Origin: Lithodes maja
Taxonomy: Eukaryota; Arthropoda; Malacostraca; Decapoda; Lithodidae
Assembly (NCBI GenBank): GCA_037953745.1
Contig: JBAKBP010003110.1
Span: 1 to 64,000, forward strand
Direction of reading: 5' to 3'
Length of the DNA: 64,000 bases
Positions within the stretch are counted from its first letter, which is position 1, and the number at the start of each line of letters is the position of its first letter. The translations under genes were made by a program, and so were the position numbers. Under the pieces are notes generated by a model that saw nothing but the letters and a program-made list of their open reading frames with translations, was not told where the DNA came from and made no database searches. Below, one piece after another: positions 31,431 through 42,784 of this stretch.

Positions 31431-32746
31431 GGGCGGTTCACACGGTCATTTTCAGTTTCCATTCCGCGCGGAACTCGGGGAAGAGATGCTGGGAAATGTT
31501 GTCCAAGAATCAAAAAGTGTTCACATGGGATAGCCGAACTGTAGGTGGTGTCTGTGGACGGAGAATCACCAGCAGAAAGCACATGTATCTATTTACATAA
31601 TGATATTAGTGCATTTTTAAGCCACTCACAAGATTGGATACGTTGTGTTTTGGCAGATATAGTTAAGAAGAGCCAAATTCATCTGCTGGTGCTTGGGAAT
31701 TTCACAGGCCCAACCGCGTTTAAATATAGCCTTCAAACCGATGTTAGCATATAACAAATGAGCTGAGGAGACGTTTAGGTATAAAGAGTATTAGCGAGGA
31801 GATGCGTACAAGTAGACTGGGATGGTATGGACATGTGGAGAGAATGGATGAACAAAATTGGGTGAAAAGATGCAGGTCTGTGATTGTGGAGGGAGCTGCA
31901 CCAAGGGGTGGACCAAGGAAGACCTGGGATCGGACTATACATGCCGATCTCAAATCCAAAAACTTGACAAGTGAAGCAGCCCTTAACAGGGTTGCCTGGA
32001 ACGCTGCCATTAGGACAAGAGACTGAAACTGCACGTATGTTTGGAGCACTCAGTCTTAAAATTTTATGTATGTATGTATGTATGTATGTATGTATGTATG
32101 TATGTATGTCGCCTCGTAGCTCGGTAGAAGTTAGTCCTTGTGAACAGGAAAAAAAGCGTTTGATCCCACTCAGATCTAGAGTATTTTTTTTGTATTTGTT
32201 ATATATAATTATACTAGGTTAGTTAGTTTAGGTTAATAATCTAATAAAATATTATAATCAGAGAAGAAATCAAAGTCGTCGTGCATGGTATACAGTACAC
32301 GACTTGGTCGATGTTAGGTAAGGGAGATTGCCTTTACAAGTATTTTTGTTATTATCACGTGAAAGAGTTGACCGACTTTTATCATTCTTTTAATTTTCTT
32401 TAATTATTCTTTTCTTATCTTCTCCGAATAGTATCATATATCTACTTCGTATAAGGCCTGTTAAATATATAGTTTTTGTTTCTTGACGTGGAATGTGGGG
32501 GCCATGGGATGAATGTAAACAAACACACGCATTACTCAACGTCTTTTGTTTTTCTTTTCATACGAGAGGCGGCCAAGCCTTTGGATCGGAAGATACGCTG
32601 TGGACTGGGAGCAGAGAAACTCCAAGAAACCAACGTGTTGGTTCCCTCTATTTCCCAGTGAAATATGACACCTCGGTGAAATTTGCATTTCCAATACTCA
32701 GACCTCATCGGAGGTCGGGTAAAAACACGACCGTGTGAACCGCCTT
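31431..32746. mobile_element. TTAA element with GGCGGTTCACACGGTC ends
   Basis: TTAA at 31427-31430 and 32747-32750. The left end GGGCGGTTCACACGGTC matches the inverse of the right end GACCGTGTGAACCGCC. About 1.3 kb, including a LINE fragment (31760-32110). No transposase frame, so non-autonomous. Confidence 0.75.
31760..32110 (+). pseudogene. LINE 3' fragment with (TATG)n tail
   Basis: 31802-32026 encodes the post-RT tail RLGWYGHVERMDEQNWVKR, APRGGPRKTWDRTIHADL and AALNRVAWNAAIRTRD, a pattern of RTE/L2-type LINE C-termini. It ends in (ATGT)~11 at 32066-32108. It sits inside the TTAA element and is therefore the younger insertion. Confidence 0.7.
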
Positions 32747-33034
32747 TTAACATATAAAAAATATATTAACAAAAATGAATTACCAAAAATTTAGCAGTAG
32801 GTTACTCTATAGCTCTTGTTGTTACCTTAAAACCTAGAACATTTAAAAATTGAGACAGGTTGGATTTGAAAATATAAGATTATATAGTCTACTGTAATTT
32901 AATGTTGAGAGTTGTTTGTGAACCTACCGATGCAGCTCACAAGAGGCAAATGGAATACTTAATCTGCTTAATGAGTCCAGGCTATCACAGGAAAGATAGT
33001 CTACGTAATTCTTTCACTCTCTCGTTTGAATGTA

Positions 33035-34327
33035 CAGTCGACGCTCGATTTAACGGACCCCGATACAACGGATTTCGGATTTAACGGACTCTGTCCATAG
33101 CCGGACAATGGACCCAGCAACGGACAAAGTCCGTTGCTCGAAAAAAAGTTGGAGCAAAGTCCGTTGCTCTATCTATTTATCTCTCTAATGCACTACCTAA
33201 ATCCCTTATACATTAACATAACTATGTCTTATTTGGACTTTTTGTAATCTTTGAATCATTTCTAATGTGATGGAATTGAAAAATATAATATCCTTCCAGC
33301 ACATAGATAAATAATAAATAAGATAGTCAACAAAATATTTCAACTCTCCCCTCCGTGCGAGCAGAGATGGTAGATTTACGTTTGATAGGTTTTTTGTTTT
33401 GTTTTTTTCCCTCGATATACACTCTCTTTCTATCTATCTATCTCTCTAATGCACTACCTAAATCCCTTATACATTAACATAACTATGTCTTATTTGGACT
33501 TTTTGTAATCTTTGAATCATTTCTAATGTGATGGAATTGAAAAATATAATATCCTTCCAGCATAGATAAATAATAAATAAGATAGTCAACAAAATATTTC
33601 AACTCTCCCCTCCGTGCGAGCAGAGATGGTAGATTTACGTTTGATAGATTTTTTGTTTTGTTTTTTTCCCTCGATATACACTCTTTCTATCTATCTATCT
33701 CTCTAATGCACTACCTAAATCCCTTATACATTAACATAACTATGTCTTATTTGGACTTTTTGTAATCTTTGAATCATTTCTAATGTGATGAAATTGAAAA
33801 ATATAATATCCTTCCAGCACATAGATAAATAATAAATAAGATAGTCAAAGAAATATTTCAACCCTCCCCTCCGTCTATGCGCCGAGCTTCCCAGACGGGA
33901 GATTTACGTTTGATAGATTTTTGTTTTTTTTTGTTCCCACGGTATACACAAAATGATGGGGAAATATTATAACATGTTTTTAATTGACATTTGTGTCGTT
34001 TTTGCTGATTATGAGTTGGTGGAAAAAATGTCTTTAATTCTATAATATCGGAAATGATTCACAGATTATATAGAGACCAAATAACATACACTTTTAAGTG
34101 TGTTCAATAGTTTTGCATTATCAATAGGGTGTAGCACAAGGCTTATCAACATTATCACAGTAACGGGGTCGGGGTTGAGGCCGGGACGGGGAGGGGAGGG
34201 AGTAGGCCTACAGAGGAGGGGATATCCTTCCTTTTTTTTTTTTTTCTCCATGTGAAATTTATCATATCAATGACAAATAAGACCTTTATTATGTTTTCAG
34301 GGACAGTACAGCACAACATGTCCCTCA

Positions 34328-34369
<42 letters not shown>

Positions 34370-34459
34370 GAAATACGAAGGCAATTTTCCAGCTACGGAC
34401 TTTTTCCAGCAACGGACTAGGTCTCCCCCCTATTAGTCCGTTAAATCGAGCGTCGACTG
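33035..34459. mobile_element. Pogo/Tigger-like element with internal triplication
   Basis: TA (33033-33034 and 34460-34461) flanks CAGTCGACGCTCGATTTAAC and its inverse GTTAAATCGAGCGTCGACTG. CAGT ends and a TA target fit pogo-type elements. 1425 bp, no transposase. It contains a ~259-bp unit repeated three times and an A37 run near 34330. Confidence 0.85.
33170..33950 (+). repeat. ~259-bp tandem triplication
   Basis: CTCTCTAATGCACTACC starts at 33181, 33442 and 33699, giving periods of 261 and 257. Each unit runs through ATTTGGACTTTTTGTAATC and CAACTCTCCCCTCCGTGCGA to a (CTAT)n junction. Copies differ by small indels and a diverged end in the third. Confidence 0.85.
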
Positions 34460-34502
34460 TATATCAAAATAAGGTGAAAATCTGAGCATTCTTTATATGA
34501 CA

Positions 34503-34575
34503 CTTAAAGCCTAAGTGGTTAAGGTGTTGGAGTGCTGCACTACAGGCCTGGGTTTGAGCCCTGGCTGGGTCATAT
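34503..34575 (+). repeat. tRNA-like sequence
   Basis: A-box-like TAAGTGGTTAAGGTGTTGGA and B-box-like GGGTTTGAGCCCT at tRNA spacing, as in class II (Ser/Leu) tRNAs. Acceptor pairing is poor, so a SINE head or pseudogene is likelier than a working tRNA. Confidence 0.5.
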
Positions 34576-34817
34576 CACAAAAATATTAAATATGAAATAT
34601 CACTGTTGAAGCGGAGAAAGGTATTCTATAGGCTACTTATGTATGAACCTGTAACTTCAATAAATTTTACTATCTTGAAAAAAACTACTGAGCTCAGGTT
34701 ATATATCTCAGACCAGTATTATGGAAATGCTTCTTGAAAGTCCAGGTACATTAACTAGTCTAGTACGCAGTACAGGTACTTTACTTCACTCCTATTTTGA
34801 AAGACCATACACTTTAA

Positions 34818-35297
34818 CCCTTCCTGCCCGGGCAGCATGTTATAAGGACACCGCGGCAGATGGGCAGGAACCCGGGTGTCCTTACCTGGACAGTAAGCTT
34901 GAAAGTCTATTCAGCTTGGTCTGAACGCTGTGCGTCCGACGCATGTAAACAAAGCCGATCGTTGCGTCACCGCACCTCCGAAAACAATAAGGAGACGTCT
35001 GATCAATGTTATTGTTGTGACGTCAGACAAAATTAGTGTCTGAAAAGCTCCGATATTGTCAACATCGCGGCAAAATTCGCTCCACAGAAATCATCATCAC
35101 AACTGAACCAGTTGACTTAGAGAGCTCTACTCAACACCAGTCTACAGATTGGAAACCGCACTACGTTTATAGATGCGTGGGACATTTCTAGCAGTTAAAC
35201 TAAACAAAAATACGGTAGCCTAGGCCTAGAAGTTTTTCGGCCAGATCGCCCGGGTAGCCCACACTGTCCTTGGGAGGACCTGCCCTGGCCAGGAGGG
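34818..35297 (-). mobile_element. TTAA MITE family E, copy 1 (inverted)
   Basis: TTAA at 34814-34817 and 35298-35301 bounds exactly 480 bp. It is a diverged inverse of the 480-bp elements at 51994-52473 and 59801-60280: shared parts include the GCGTCCGACGCATGTAAACA region and TAGCCTAGGCCTAGAAG versus CTAGGCTAGGCTACC on the other strand. Ends are CCCTTCCTGCCCGG and inverse. Confidence 0.7.
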
Positions 35298-35515
35298 TTA
35301 ATTTAGGAAAATAATCCAATTTAAAAAAAAAATTATGATAATTCTAATTCTCATTGTGAATACCGGTATAAGGTTTTGGTTAGGGATAGACATCTCAAAA
35401 CAGAATTATAACCAGGCCATTTGCCCCAAAGTGTAAAAATAAAAAGTAAGAAAGTAGAGGAATGACTACAACTGCAAAACCCAAATAGACTTGAGAACAA
35501 TTTCACTCAACTTAA

Positions 35516-35724
35516 GTCGGTATCACATGAGAGCTTTCATAGTCAACATTCGATGATCAACATTTATCTGGAAACATTTCAGGACTATTTTGCTCTGGTG
35601 TCGGACTCTAGACTGATTATAGATTAATTTAGCTACCGATATATTGGAGATGTTTACCTCATAAGCTGCCAGATCAGTGTTGAGTATAAATGTTAAGTGA
35701 AAAAGCGCTCGTGCGATACCGGCT
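35516..35724. mobile_element. TTAA MITE family B, copy 2
   Basis: After TTAA (35512-35515): GTCGGTATCACATGAGAGC, ending in GCGCTCGTGCGATACCGGC. Same family as 5875 and 46205. Confidence 0.7.
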
Positions 35725-35909
35725 TTACTCTTGAAAACAAAAGTGTGTGCATATTAATGAGAATTGGTGTTAGAGAAGATATATGCCAATATATTCAGGT
35801 AAAAATATTGTAAAACACCAGTAGTGCCTATATAAAATTATCTAATGTCTGTGTTACCAAATATTAATGTGTTGTTGCACCAAGTTTGGAAGACAGTGAC
35901 ACAATACAT

Positions 35910-36110
35910 TGAATAATTAAAATGTAAAATTTCCCCCCCAAAAAACAAAACAAAAAATAGGATAAGACAATATAAAGGCAAAAGAACTAATCAAAATCGC
36001 TATGTGGAAATAACGCTTTACCAAAATAAAATGTTGAAATAAAAGAACACAATCCACCAAATCGGGTGTACATTACTACATGAGCAAGTTAATCTGTTTC
36101 CCAATACAGG
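35910..36110 (+). repeat. Family K repeat, long copy
   Basis: From AATTAAAATGTAAAATTTCC through AATCGCTATGTGGAAATAAC and GAACACAATCCACCAAATCG to ATGAGCAAGTTAATCTGTTT. No ORF, no recognised termini. The fullest copy together with 41995-42185. Confidence 0.65.
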
Positions 36111-36271
36111 ATAGTAGAGTATTGCTTGATATTAGAACCCAGACTCTTAACACTAGCTCATCTAATGTTTTGGGGAGTTATGATGTATCGTAATTTGCCA
36201 CACTTTGAGCTCACAGGGCCAGGTGTTTAGTAGACAAAGAAATGTTGGAAGTTTGCTTTATTTTAAACTCC

Positions 36272-36470
36272 TTTTGTACCGACGATGTCTTCTTCATTTT
36301 ATTCTCGCTAAATATAGACGATTTTATGAAACTTAGTAAGGATTATGGTAGCAAAAAAGAATTAATTGAGATAGTCTGTTGCCTTTTAATTGGCAGAAAT
36401 CCTTTCTAAGCTGAATACAATTGTTTGATAGTTGACAGAATATAATGAAAAGAATGTCACCGGTACAATA
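36272..36470. mobile_element. MITE family A, copy 2 (diverged)
   Basis: CTCCTTTTGTACCGACGATG... GTTGCCTTTTAATTGGCAGA ...GTCACCGGTACAATA parallels 597-797 block by block. Confidence 0.5.
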
Positions 36471-36484
36471 AAATTGTTGTATCA

Positions 36485-37016
36485 AAACCTATATATAAAC
36501 CTATATATAAACCTATATATAAACCTATATAATTATAAACCTATATATAAACCTATATATAAACCTATATATAAACCTATATATAAACCTATATAATTAT
36601 AAACCTATATATAAACCTATATATAAACCTATATATAAACCTATATAATTATAAACCTATATATAAACCTATATATAAACCTATATAATTATAAACCTAT
36701 ATATAAACCTATATATAAACCTATATATAAACCTATATAATTATAAACCTATATATAAACCTATATATAAACCTATATATAAACCTATATAATTATAAAC
36801 CTATATATAAACCTATATATAAACCTATATAATTATAAACCTATATATAAACCTATATATAAACCTATATAATTATAAACCTATATATAAACCTATATAT
36901 AAACCTATATATAAACCTATATAATTATAAACCTATATATAAACCTATATATAAACCTATATATAAACCTATATATAAACCTATATAATTATAAACCTAT
37001 ATATAAACCTATATAT
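36485..37016 (+). repeat. AT minisatellite with 12-bp and 16-bp units
   Basis: Runs of ATATAAACCTAT (12 bp) are broken at irregular intervals by a longer unit containing ATAATTATAAACC. About 530 bp. The alternation gives a higher-order pattern; no coding. Confidence 0.9.
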
Positions 37017-37499
37017 CACAAATGTTATTCCAAACTTGGTGACAATGTAGACATTTTCCTATAGTTCTAGATTTACTCAACTTGCTTTATATTTATATAA
37101 TGAATGTTTACATTTATGCTTAAAGAGAAATATTGTGTGGACTGTATACAGTTTTTGTTGTTATGCTCAGAGAAATTTAAATTACAATGTTTTACAAAAA
37201 TATCCCATGAAAGATTACAGAATATAATTATCTAATATAAGGTACTGTACATATAGATATTTATTTTATGTTTATTGTCAAATATATACTGGTACTTTAT
37301 ATATTGGTATATATAATGTATTGCATAAAACAAAATATCTCCCATGAGCCTTTCTTTCAATATTCCTTACAATATACATATAGGATACATTATGATGTAT
37401 CTCATGTAGTTAGTCAGGCAGTGAACAATTACTATATGAGGAAGACACATCAGAAGCTCCCAGTGATAAGAAAAAGAAAGGAGAGGTAGCCTATTAAAT

Positions 37500-38040
37500 T
37501 TCAGTATTCGCTAATTATTAGCAATGTCGCACTATATTTGCCTTTGGCAGCGCTGCATATATCTCGCGAGATATGGGGGCGAGACTCTCATTGCCTCGAC
37601 AGACGTGCTGGAGAGCGGACGGGAGCTTGCCGCACTCCCACTCACTTGTACTCGTCTCCACAAGCTTTAATTGGCAGTAAACTGCAGTAATTACAGTAAA
37701 CTACCATGGCGTTCCTGAACGGGTCCCACAATGAAAGGGTTAAGGTACAGTACAGTACTGGTAAGTGCGATAGGGGAAAAATTTGATAAGTGAATGCGTA
37801 AAAGGTGAGGGTTGTCAGTAGTAATGGAAAATATATATATACAGTACTATAGTAGATTGAATTTACCATACCTGATAACTGAGGTACTAGACGAGTCAAA
37901 TTGAAGATAAACTAAACGTTATAGTCCTCCTACAGCTGAAGCCCCTTGCTCTATGCACTCACTTTCATGCTGATTAGAGGCCAAATCTGGAAAAGACAAA
38001 TTTAACCCTTTCAGTAAGATAAATGCCTTTTAGTTCTTCC
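37500..38040. other. Mixed DNA, possible TTAA-MITE ends
   Basis: A GC-rich patch at 37540-37640 includes a palindrome TATCTCGCGAGATA. AATGAAAGGGTTAA at 37732-37745 and TTAACCCTTTCAGTAAG at 38003 resemble MITE family A ends but partners are not clear. Confidence 0.35.
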
Positions 38041-38243
38041 TATAATTACTGGCCATGAGGTTGACGGTTCGAGTCTCGGGTCGGCCAGTGTATGTTATTG
38101 ACAGACGCCAGTGCTGTTGGTGGATGGTGCGGTCTAGCAATCTGTGGCACCTATTCACTGAAGTCCCTGATCATCAGGGCACCCACCCTAGCCCAGCTCT
38201 TGAGCAGGGGGTGCATGGTGGTAAAACCTCCTCCAGCATCATC
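38041..38243 (+). mobile_element. SINE-T copy 1 (tRNA-derived head)
   Basis: A B-box GGTTCGAGTC near 38067 is followed by a body (TGGATGGTGCGGTCTAGCAA, GATCATCAGGGCACCCACCC) and a (CAT)n/(TCTA)n end. The body recurs inverted at 46886-46978. Its tail touches the tail of the RTE-like LINE on the opposite strand. Confidence 0.6.
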
Positions 38244-38395
38244 ATCTATCTATCTATCTATCTATTGCCTGACGCCGTGATCCCCGAAGGGGTGGCCACG
38301 AACGAACCGCCCCCATGCACCTCTGCCCCAGTCAGTCGACGCCCCTCCTCCCAACCAGCACCGCCTTCATTCATATACTTCCTCACTCCATCCTT

Positions 38396-39847
38396 TCACC
38401 TCTCCTTCGGTGCACCTTTCCCTCTCTGTCCTTCTACCTCGCTCTCGTACACCCTCTTAGTCAATCTCTCACTTTCCATACGTTCCATTTGGCCGAACCA
38501 TCTCGAGTTGTTCCTTTTCACCCTTTCCAGCACATCTACCTCCACACCACACCTCCTTCTTACTTCCTCATTCGTCTGTCTATCCCTCCATGTAACTCCG
38601 CACGCACTTCTCAAGTAACTAATTTCCACCACTCTCACTCTTGGTCTGAGTCACTTCCCGAACGTCCATGCTTCGCTTCCGTAAGTTAGTGTCGGGATTA
38701 CCACACTGTCATGCAAGGACTTCTTCACTTCCATACTGACCACCCTATTTCTTGTTACTGCTTTCAATGTTCCTACAACCCTCTTCCCCTGTTGCACCCT
38801 CTCTCGCACCTCCTCATCCACAGTCCCATCTTTACTCAACACACTGCCCAGATAATTAAAAGAGCTGACGATCTCCATAGCCTGACCGTTCAGCTTCACC
38901 TCACATTCTGTGACTTCACCCCTTTCAAATACCATAACCTTGCTCTTCCCCGCATTTACTTTCAAATTCCGTTTTTCGCACACTGTTCCAAACTCATTTA
39001 CCAGACCCTGCAACTCCCATTCATTATCACTCATCAGAACTGTATCATCCGCAAACAGCAGTATAGGTAGCTTCCACTCATTTCCCTCCCTTTTCAGCGA
39101 TACACCAACATCCACTGCTCTTGATAGTATTTCTTTCATGACTCCATCCATATATACAGTAAACAACCACGGGGACATCACACACCCCTGTTTCAAACCA
39201 ACATTCAGGTCAAAGAACTCGCTCTGCTCACTCTCCACACGTACTGCCGCCTTTGCACCCTCATACATGCTCTTCACTGCTTTCAGCAACTTGCCATCTA
39301 CTCCGTATATTCTAAGTACTTTCCACAAACCTTCTCTATCCATTCTGTCATAGGCCTTCTCCAAGTCCATAAAGGCAACATACACCCTTTGTTTCTTCTC
39401 CAGATATTTCTCCACAACACAATTCAGGGTAAAAATCTGATCTACACATCCTCTTCCCTTCCTAAAACCTCCCTGCTCGTCGCCTATCCATTTCTCCGTT
39501 CTCACTCTCACTCTCTCAATCACTACCCTACTGTACACCTTCCCTACTACGCTTAAAAGACATATTCCTCGGTGGTTACCACACACTCCTCTTTCCCCTT
39601 TGCCCTTATATAGGGGGACTATTATGCCAGTCTTCCAGTCATCAGGTGCATTCCCCTTCCCCCATGCTAGTTTGCACATTTTCCATACCCATTCGATCAC
39701 TATCTCACCACCATACCTCAACATTTCCCCACACACTCCATCTGTTCCTGGTCCTTTCCCCAACTTCACTCTTTTCATGGCTTCCCACACTTCTGACCTC
39801 CTGATCCCCACCTCCTCCTCCACTACTTCTCTTCTTCTCCCTCCCAT
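38396..39847 (-). pseudogene. RTE-like LINE reverse transcriptase (minus, broken)
   Basis: The 398-codon frame 39847-38651 holds an entire RT core: GKGPGTDGVCGEML, NHRGICLLSVVGKVYSR, QGGFRKGRGCVDQIF, VYVAFMDLEKAYDRMD (catalytic Asp), GLKQGCVMSPWLF, ILLFADDTVLMSD (catalytic DD), then SSFNYLGSVLSKDG. It stops after GSEAWTFGK, and the tail domain (CGVTWRDRQTNEEVRRR, RWFGQMERMESERLTKR) continues in another frame at 38638-38396. The + copy at 56330-56953 has both parts in one frame, so the break here is a lesion. Clade inferred from motif style and the microsatellite tail. Confidence 0.85.
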
Positions 39848-39875
39848 ACCATATCTAACTATGTTTTCTGGCTCT

Positions 39876-40215
39876 TCATTCCTTACATATTAGCAACTCA
39901 TTGAAGTACTCCCTCCATCTTTCGACTCTCTCTTGCTTCTCGGCTAGCATTCTCCCAGTCTTATCTTTCACACCCTTACTGTTTCCCTTGCTACCTTCCC
40001 TAACTTTCTTGACTTCTTTCCAGAACAGTTTCTTACTCTCCCTCCATTTTACACTCAGATTCCTTCCAAATTCCTCATCTACTCTTCTCTTACTTTCCTT
40101 CACTACTCTCTTCACCACCCTCTCTCTCTCCACGTACCTCGCTCGTTTCTGTCTCTCGGAATCTTCATTTCCTCTACTACCCAACCACACTCTATATGCT
40201 TTCTTCTTACAACAA
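39876..40215 (-). pseudogene. RTE-like LINE linker region between EN and RT (minus)
   Basis: Encodes the basic, charged segment KKKAYRVWLGSRGNEDSERQ through WRESKKLFWKEVKKVREGSK to RWREYFNELL, which precedes RT in the + copy (55137-55480). It is followed by a stop, so the frame to the RT at 39847 is interrupted. Upstream residues of the ORF are flanking sequence, marking the truncation point near 40215. Confidence 0.75.
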
Positions 40216-40377
40216 AACAATGCTGTTCTGTATAATACTCCAAATGCTTCAGTGATCATCTTCAAAGGTTCAAATTCAACCGAGTGTCTAAATACCAGGG
40301 TGTCAAACGAAAGCCAAGTTAATTACCGGTATCTTTGGACTTCATTATTGTATATGTAAAGATTAAATATGTAAATT

Positions 40378-41160
40378 AAATGTTGGGTTATAGTTCATAT
40401 TATATTAAATGTTGGGTTATAGTTCATATTATATTAAATGTTGGGTTATAGTTCATATTATATTAAATGTTGGGTTATAGTTCATATTATATTAAATGTT
40501 GGGTTATAGTTCATATTATATTAAATGTTGGGTTATAGTTCATATTATATTAAATGTTGGGTTATAGTTCATATTATATTAAATGTTGGGTTATAGTTCA
40601 TATTATATTAAATGTTGGGTTATAGTTCATATTATATTAAATGTTGGGTTATAGTTCATATTATATTAAATGTTGGGTTATAGTTCATATTATATTAAAT
40701 GTTGGGTTATAGTTCATATTATATTAAATGTTGGGTTATAGTTCATATTATATTAAATGTTGGGTTATAGTTCATATTATATTAAATGTTGGGTTATAGT
40801 TCATATTATATTAAATGTTGGGTTATAGTTCATATTATATTAAATGTTGGGTTATAGTTCATATTATATTAAATGTTGGGTTATAGTTCATATTATATTA
40901 AATGTTGGGTTATAGTTCATATTATATTAAATGTTGGGTTATAGTTCATATTATATTAAATGTTGGGTTATAGTTCATATTATATTAAATGTTGGGTTAT
41001 AGTTCATATTATATTAAATGTTGGGTTATAGTTCATATTATATTAAATGTTGGGTTATAGTTCATATTATATTAAATGTTGGGTTATAGTTCATATTATA
41101 TTAAATGTTGGGTTATAGTTCATATTATATTAAATGTTGGGTTATAGTTCATATTATATT
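40378..41160 (+). repeat. 29-bp minisatellite, about 27 copies
   Basis: Unit ATTAAATGTTGGGTTATAGT plus TCATATTAT repeated head to tail with essentially no differences. No spacers. It lies just upstream (plus-side left) of the minus-strand host exon at 41304. Confidence 0.95.
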
Positions 41161-41303
41161 TTTTGAAGTGATAAAATGGCCAAAACAATGCTACTCCATG
41201 TTAATTTTCTTGTTTTCCTTCTCATATGCATTCAAGTCTTCAAACAAAATTCCTCCGGTTTGACATCCTGCTAAATACTATATGTTGTGAATACTGTATC
41301 TAC

Positions 41304-41475
41304 CTTGATGTTGAGTTGCATGGGGTTCTGTAGTATCGGGAGAGAGCAGTGTGGCCTGGCGGAGCAGTAAGTGTTGTGAGGGAGTGTTAGGGTGACGCAC
41401 ACAGAAGCTGATGGTACACACGTGATCACATTCATCTTCAATCAGGTGGTACTCCTTCATTCCTCCATTATTAAG
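41304..41475 (-). CDS. Host gene B, internal exon
   Basis: On minus an acceptor GTTCTGTCTCAG precedes CTTAATAATGG and a donor CATCAAG|GTAGATA follows. 172 nt, phase 0 in, phase 1 out, open throughout: EYHLIEDECDHVCTISFCV, RHPNTPSQHLLLRQATLLSP. Phase matches the exon at 43375-43517. Cys-containing, not low complexity, unlike LINE proteins. Family not recognised. Confidence 0.75.
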
Positions 41476-41579
41476 CTGAGACAGAACAATAAGTAAATAC
41501 CCTATCCTGTCTCTTATTTCCCTACCATACATGTACAAATTCTAAATGCTGAGATCAAAGTTGAATTTATAAAACATGG

Positions 41580-41990
41580 CTGGAGTTATTCCTTGGTCGT
41601 CATCACAGGCAGTTCTCTCTGGGGCTGGTGAATCCGCTGTTATATTTAGGTGGAATGTTCATCATGTGAGATTGTTTTTCTTCGTCGGCGGTCCTGCGGC
41701 CTCTCCCTCAGCTTTCATGCTGTTCTGCTTTGTCTTCTTGGTCCTGTAATAATCGTTTCCATCATTCACACTATGATAGATACCCATGGTCGCCAGAATG
41801 TTATTTCCGTGGTAGTTTAGGTCAGGGTCTGGCAAATTTGTGGATTATTTCAGGGTTCCTCTAGGGAGCACTTGACTTCCCTTTTGGTGCCTGGTGTCTC
41901 CCTCTCTCTCTGAGGGAGAGATTCTTTAATTCTCTCATCCTCATCTCTCCTCATCCCTTCATCTTGCTTTACGTTACCAGTACAGTACAG
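41580..41990. other. Unassigned sequence
   Basis: Moderate GC with a short palindromic patch CTCTCTCTCTGAGGGAGAG near 41911. No coding frame or repeat relation within the window. Confidence 0.35.
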
Positions 41991-41994
41991 TACT

Positions 41995-42185
41995 TCAATT
42001 AAAATGCAAAACCTTCAAACCAAACAAACCAAAATTGGGACAAGGACAATATAAAGTCAAATTAAATTATCAAAATCGCTATGTGGAAACAACGCTTACT
42101 AAAATGAAAATTATTAAATAAAAGAACACAATCCACCACATAGGGTGTACATTACTACATGAGCAAGTTAATCTGTTTCCCAAGC
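41995..42185 (+). repeat. Family K repeat, long copy
   Basis: AATTAAAATGCAAAACCTTC ... ATCGCTATGTGGAAACAACG ... CACAATCCACCACATAGGGT ... GAGCAAGTTAATCTGTTTCC. Matches 35910-36110 over nearly the whole length. Confidence 0.65.
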
Positions 42186-42780
42186 AAACTAATCGCACAT
42201 ATAACAACGCACTATCGTCACGTTAAAGGAAGTAGTCAAGTTTGGGAAGTCCGGGACGTTCTGGCAAATTTTACTAAACTCTGCATGAATAAAGAAACTA
42301 CATGTTAAATGTCAAAATATTATTTAAAATCAAATTTGCAACATGACAAGACATTAACAATAGTACAAAATACAAATATTGATAAGATATCTATACTATT
42401 ACAAAATAATATATAAAATACAGTACAGCACTCACTAACGATAGTGCTATCGGGTAGGTACCTGTAAGCATAGCATGCCTCAAGTGACCCCTATCAATAA
42501 CTACCCTACAAATAACCTACATTTATAGCACAAATAAATTAAGGAAATCGCAAAAGTAAGCAATTGATACTATCGACAATGAATACATATAATATAAAGA
42601 CAAATAATTGCAAAATATGAAGTAACAACAGATTTAAACAGAGTACTCTTTTAACAAGAACAATAAATTTAAAAAATCATCAATATTAATATTAATAATA
42701 GAAAAAGAAAAAGAATAAACAATAAATACAGACAAAAAGTAAGCAGAGGTTATACAAGAAACTTCAAGTTAAAAATGCTT
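42186..42780. other. AT-rich DNA, no gene seen
   Basis: Long A/T-rich stretch. It may be the 3' flank of the RT-like fragment that follows on minus, but nothing in it can be assigned. Confidence 0.35.
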
Positions 42781-42784
42781 GATT

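Larger units (their letters stand above)
38244..40215 (-). mobile_element. RTE-like LINE, 5'-truncated (minus)
   Basis: On minus it runs from a point upstream of the RT (endonuclease missing) to the tail GGCCACCCCTTCGGGGATCA, GCAATAGATAGATAG. It is the same family as 54042-57099. Confidence 0.85.

Noticed and set aside
38711..40359. Plus-strand ORFs opposite the minus RTE-like LINE
   Set aside because: Antisense shadows; the minus frames carry all RT motifs.
40378..41160. CRISPR-like direct repeats
   Set aside because: 29-bp units are head to tail with no spacers and the context is eukaryotic; it is a minisatellite.
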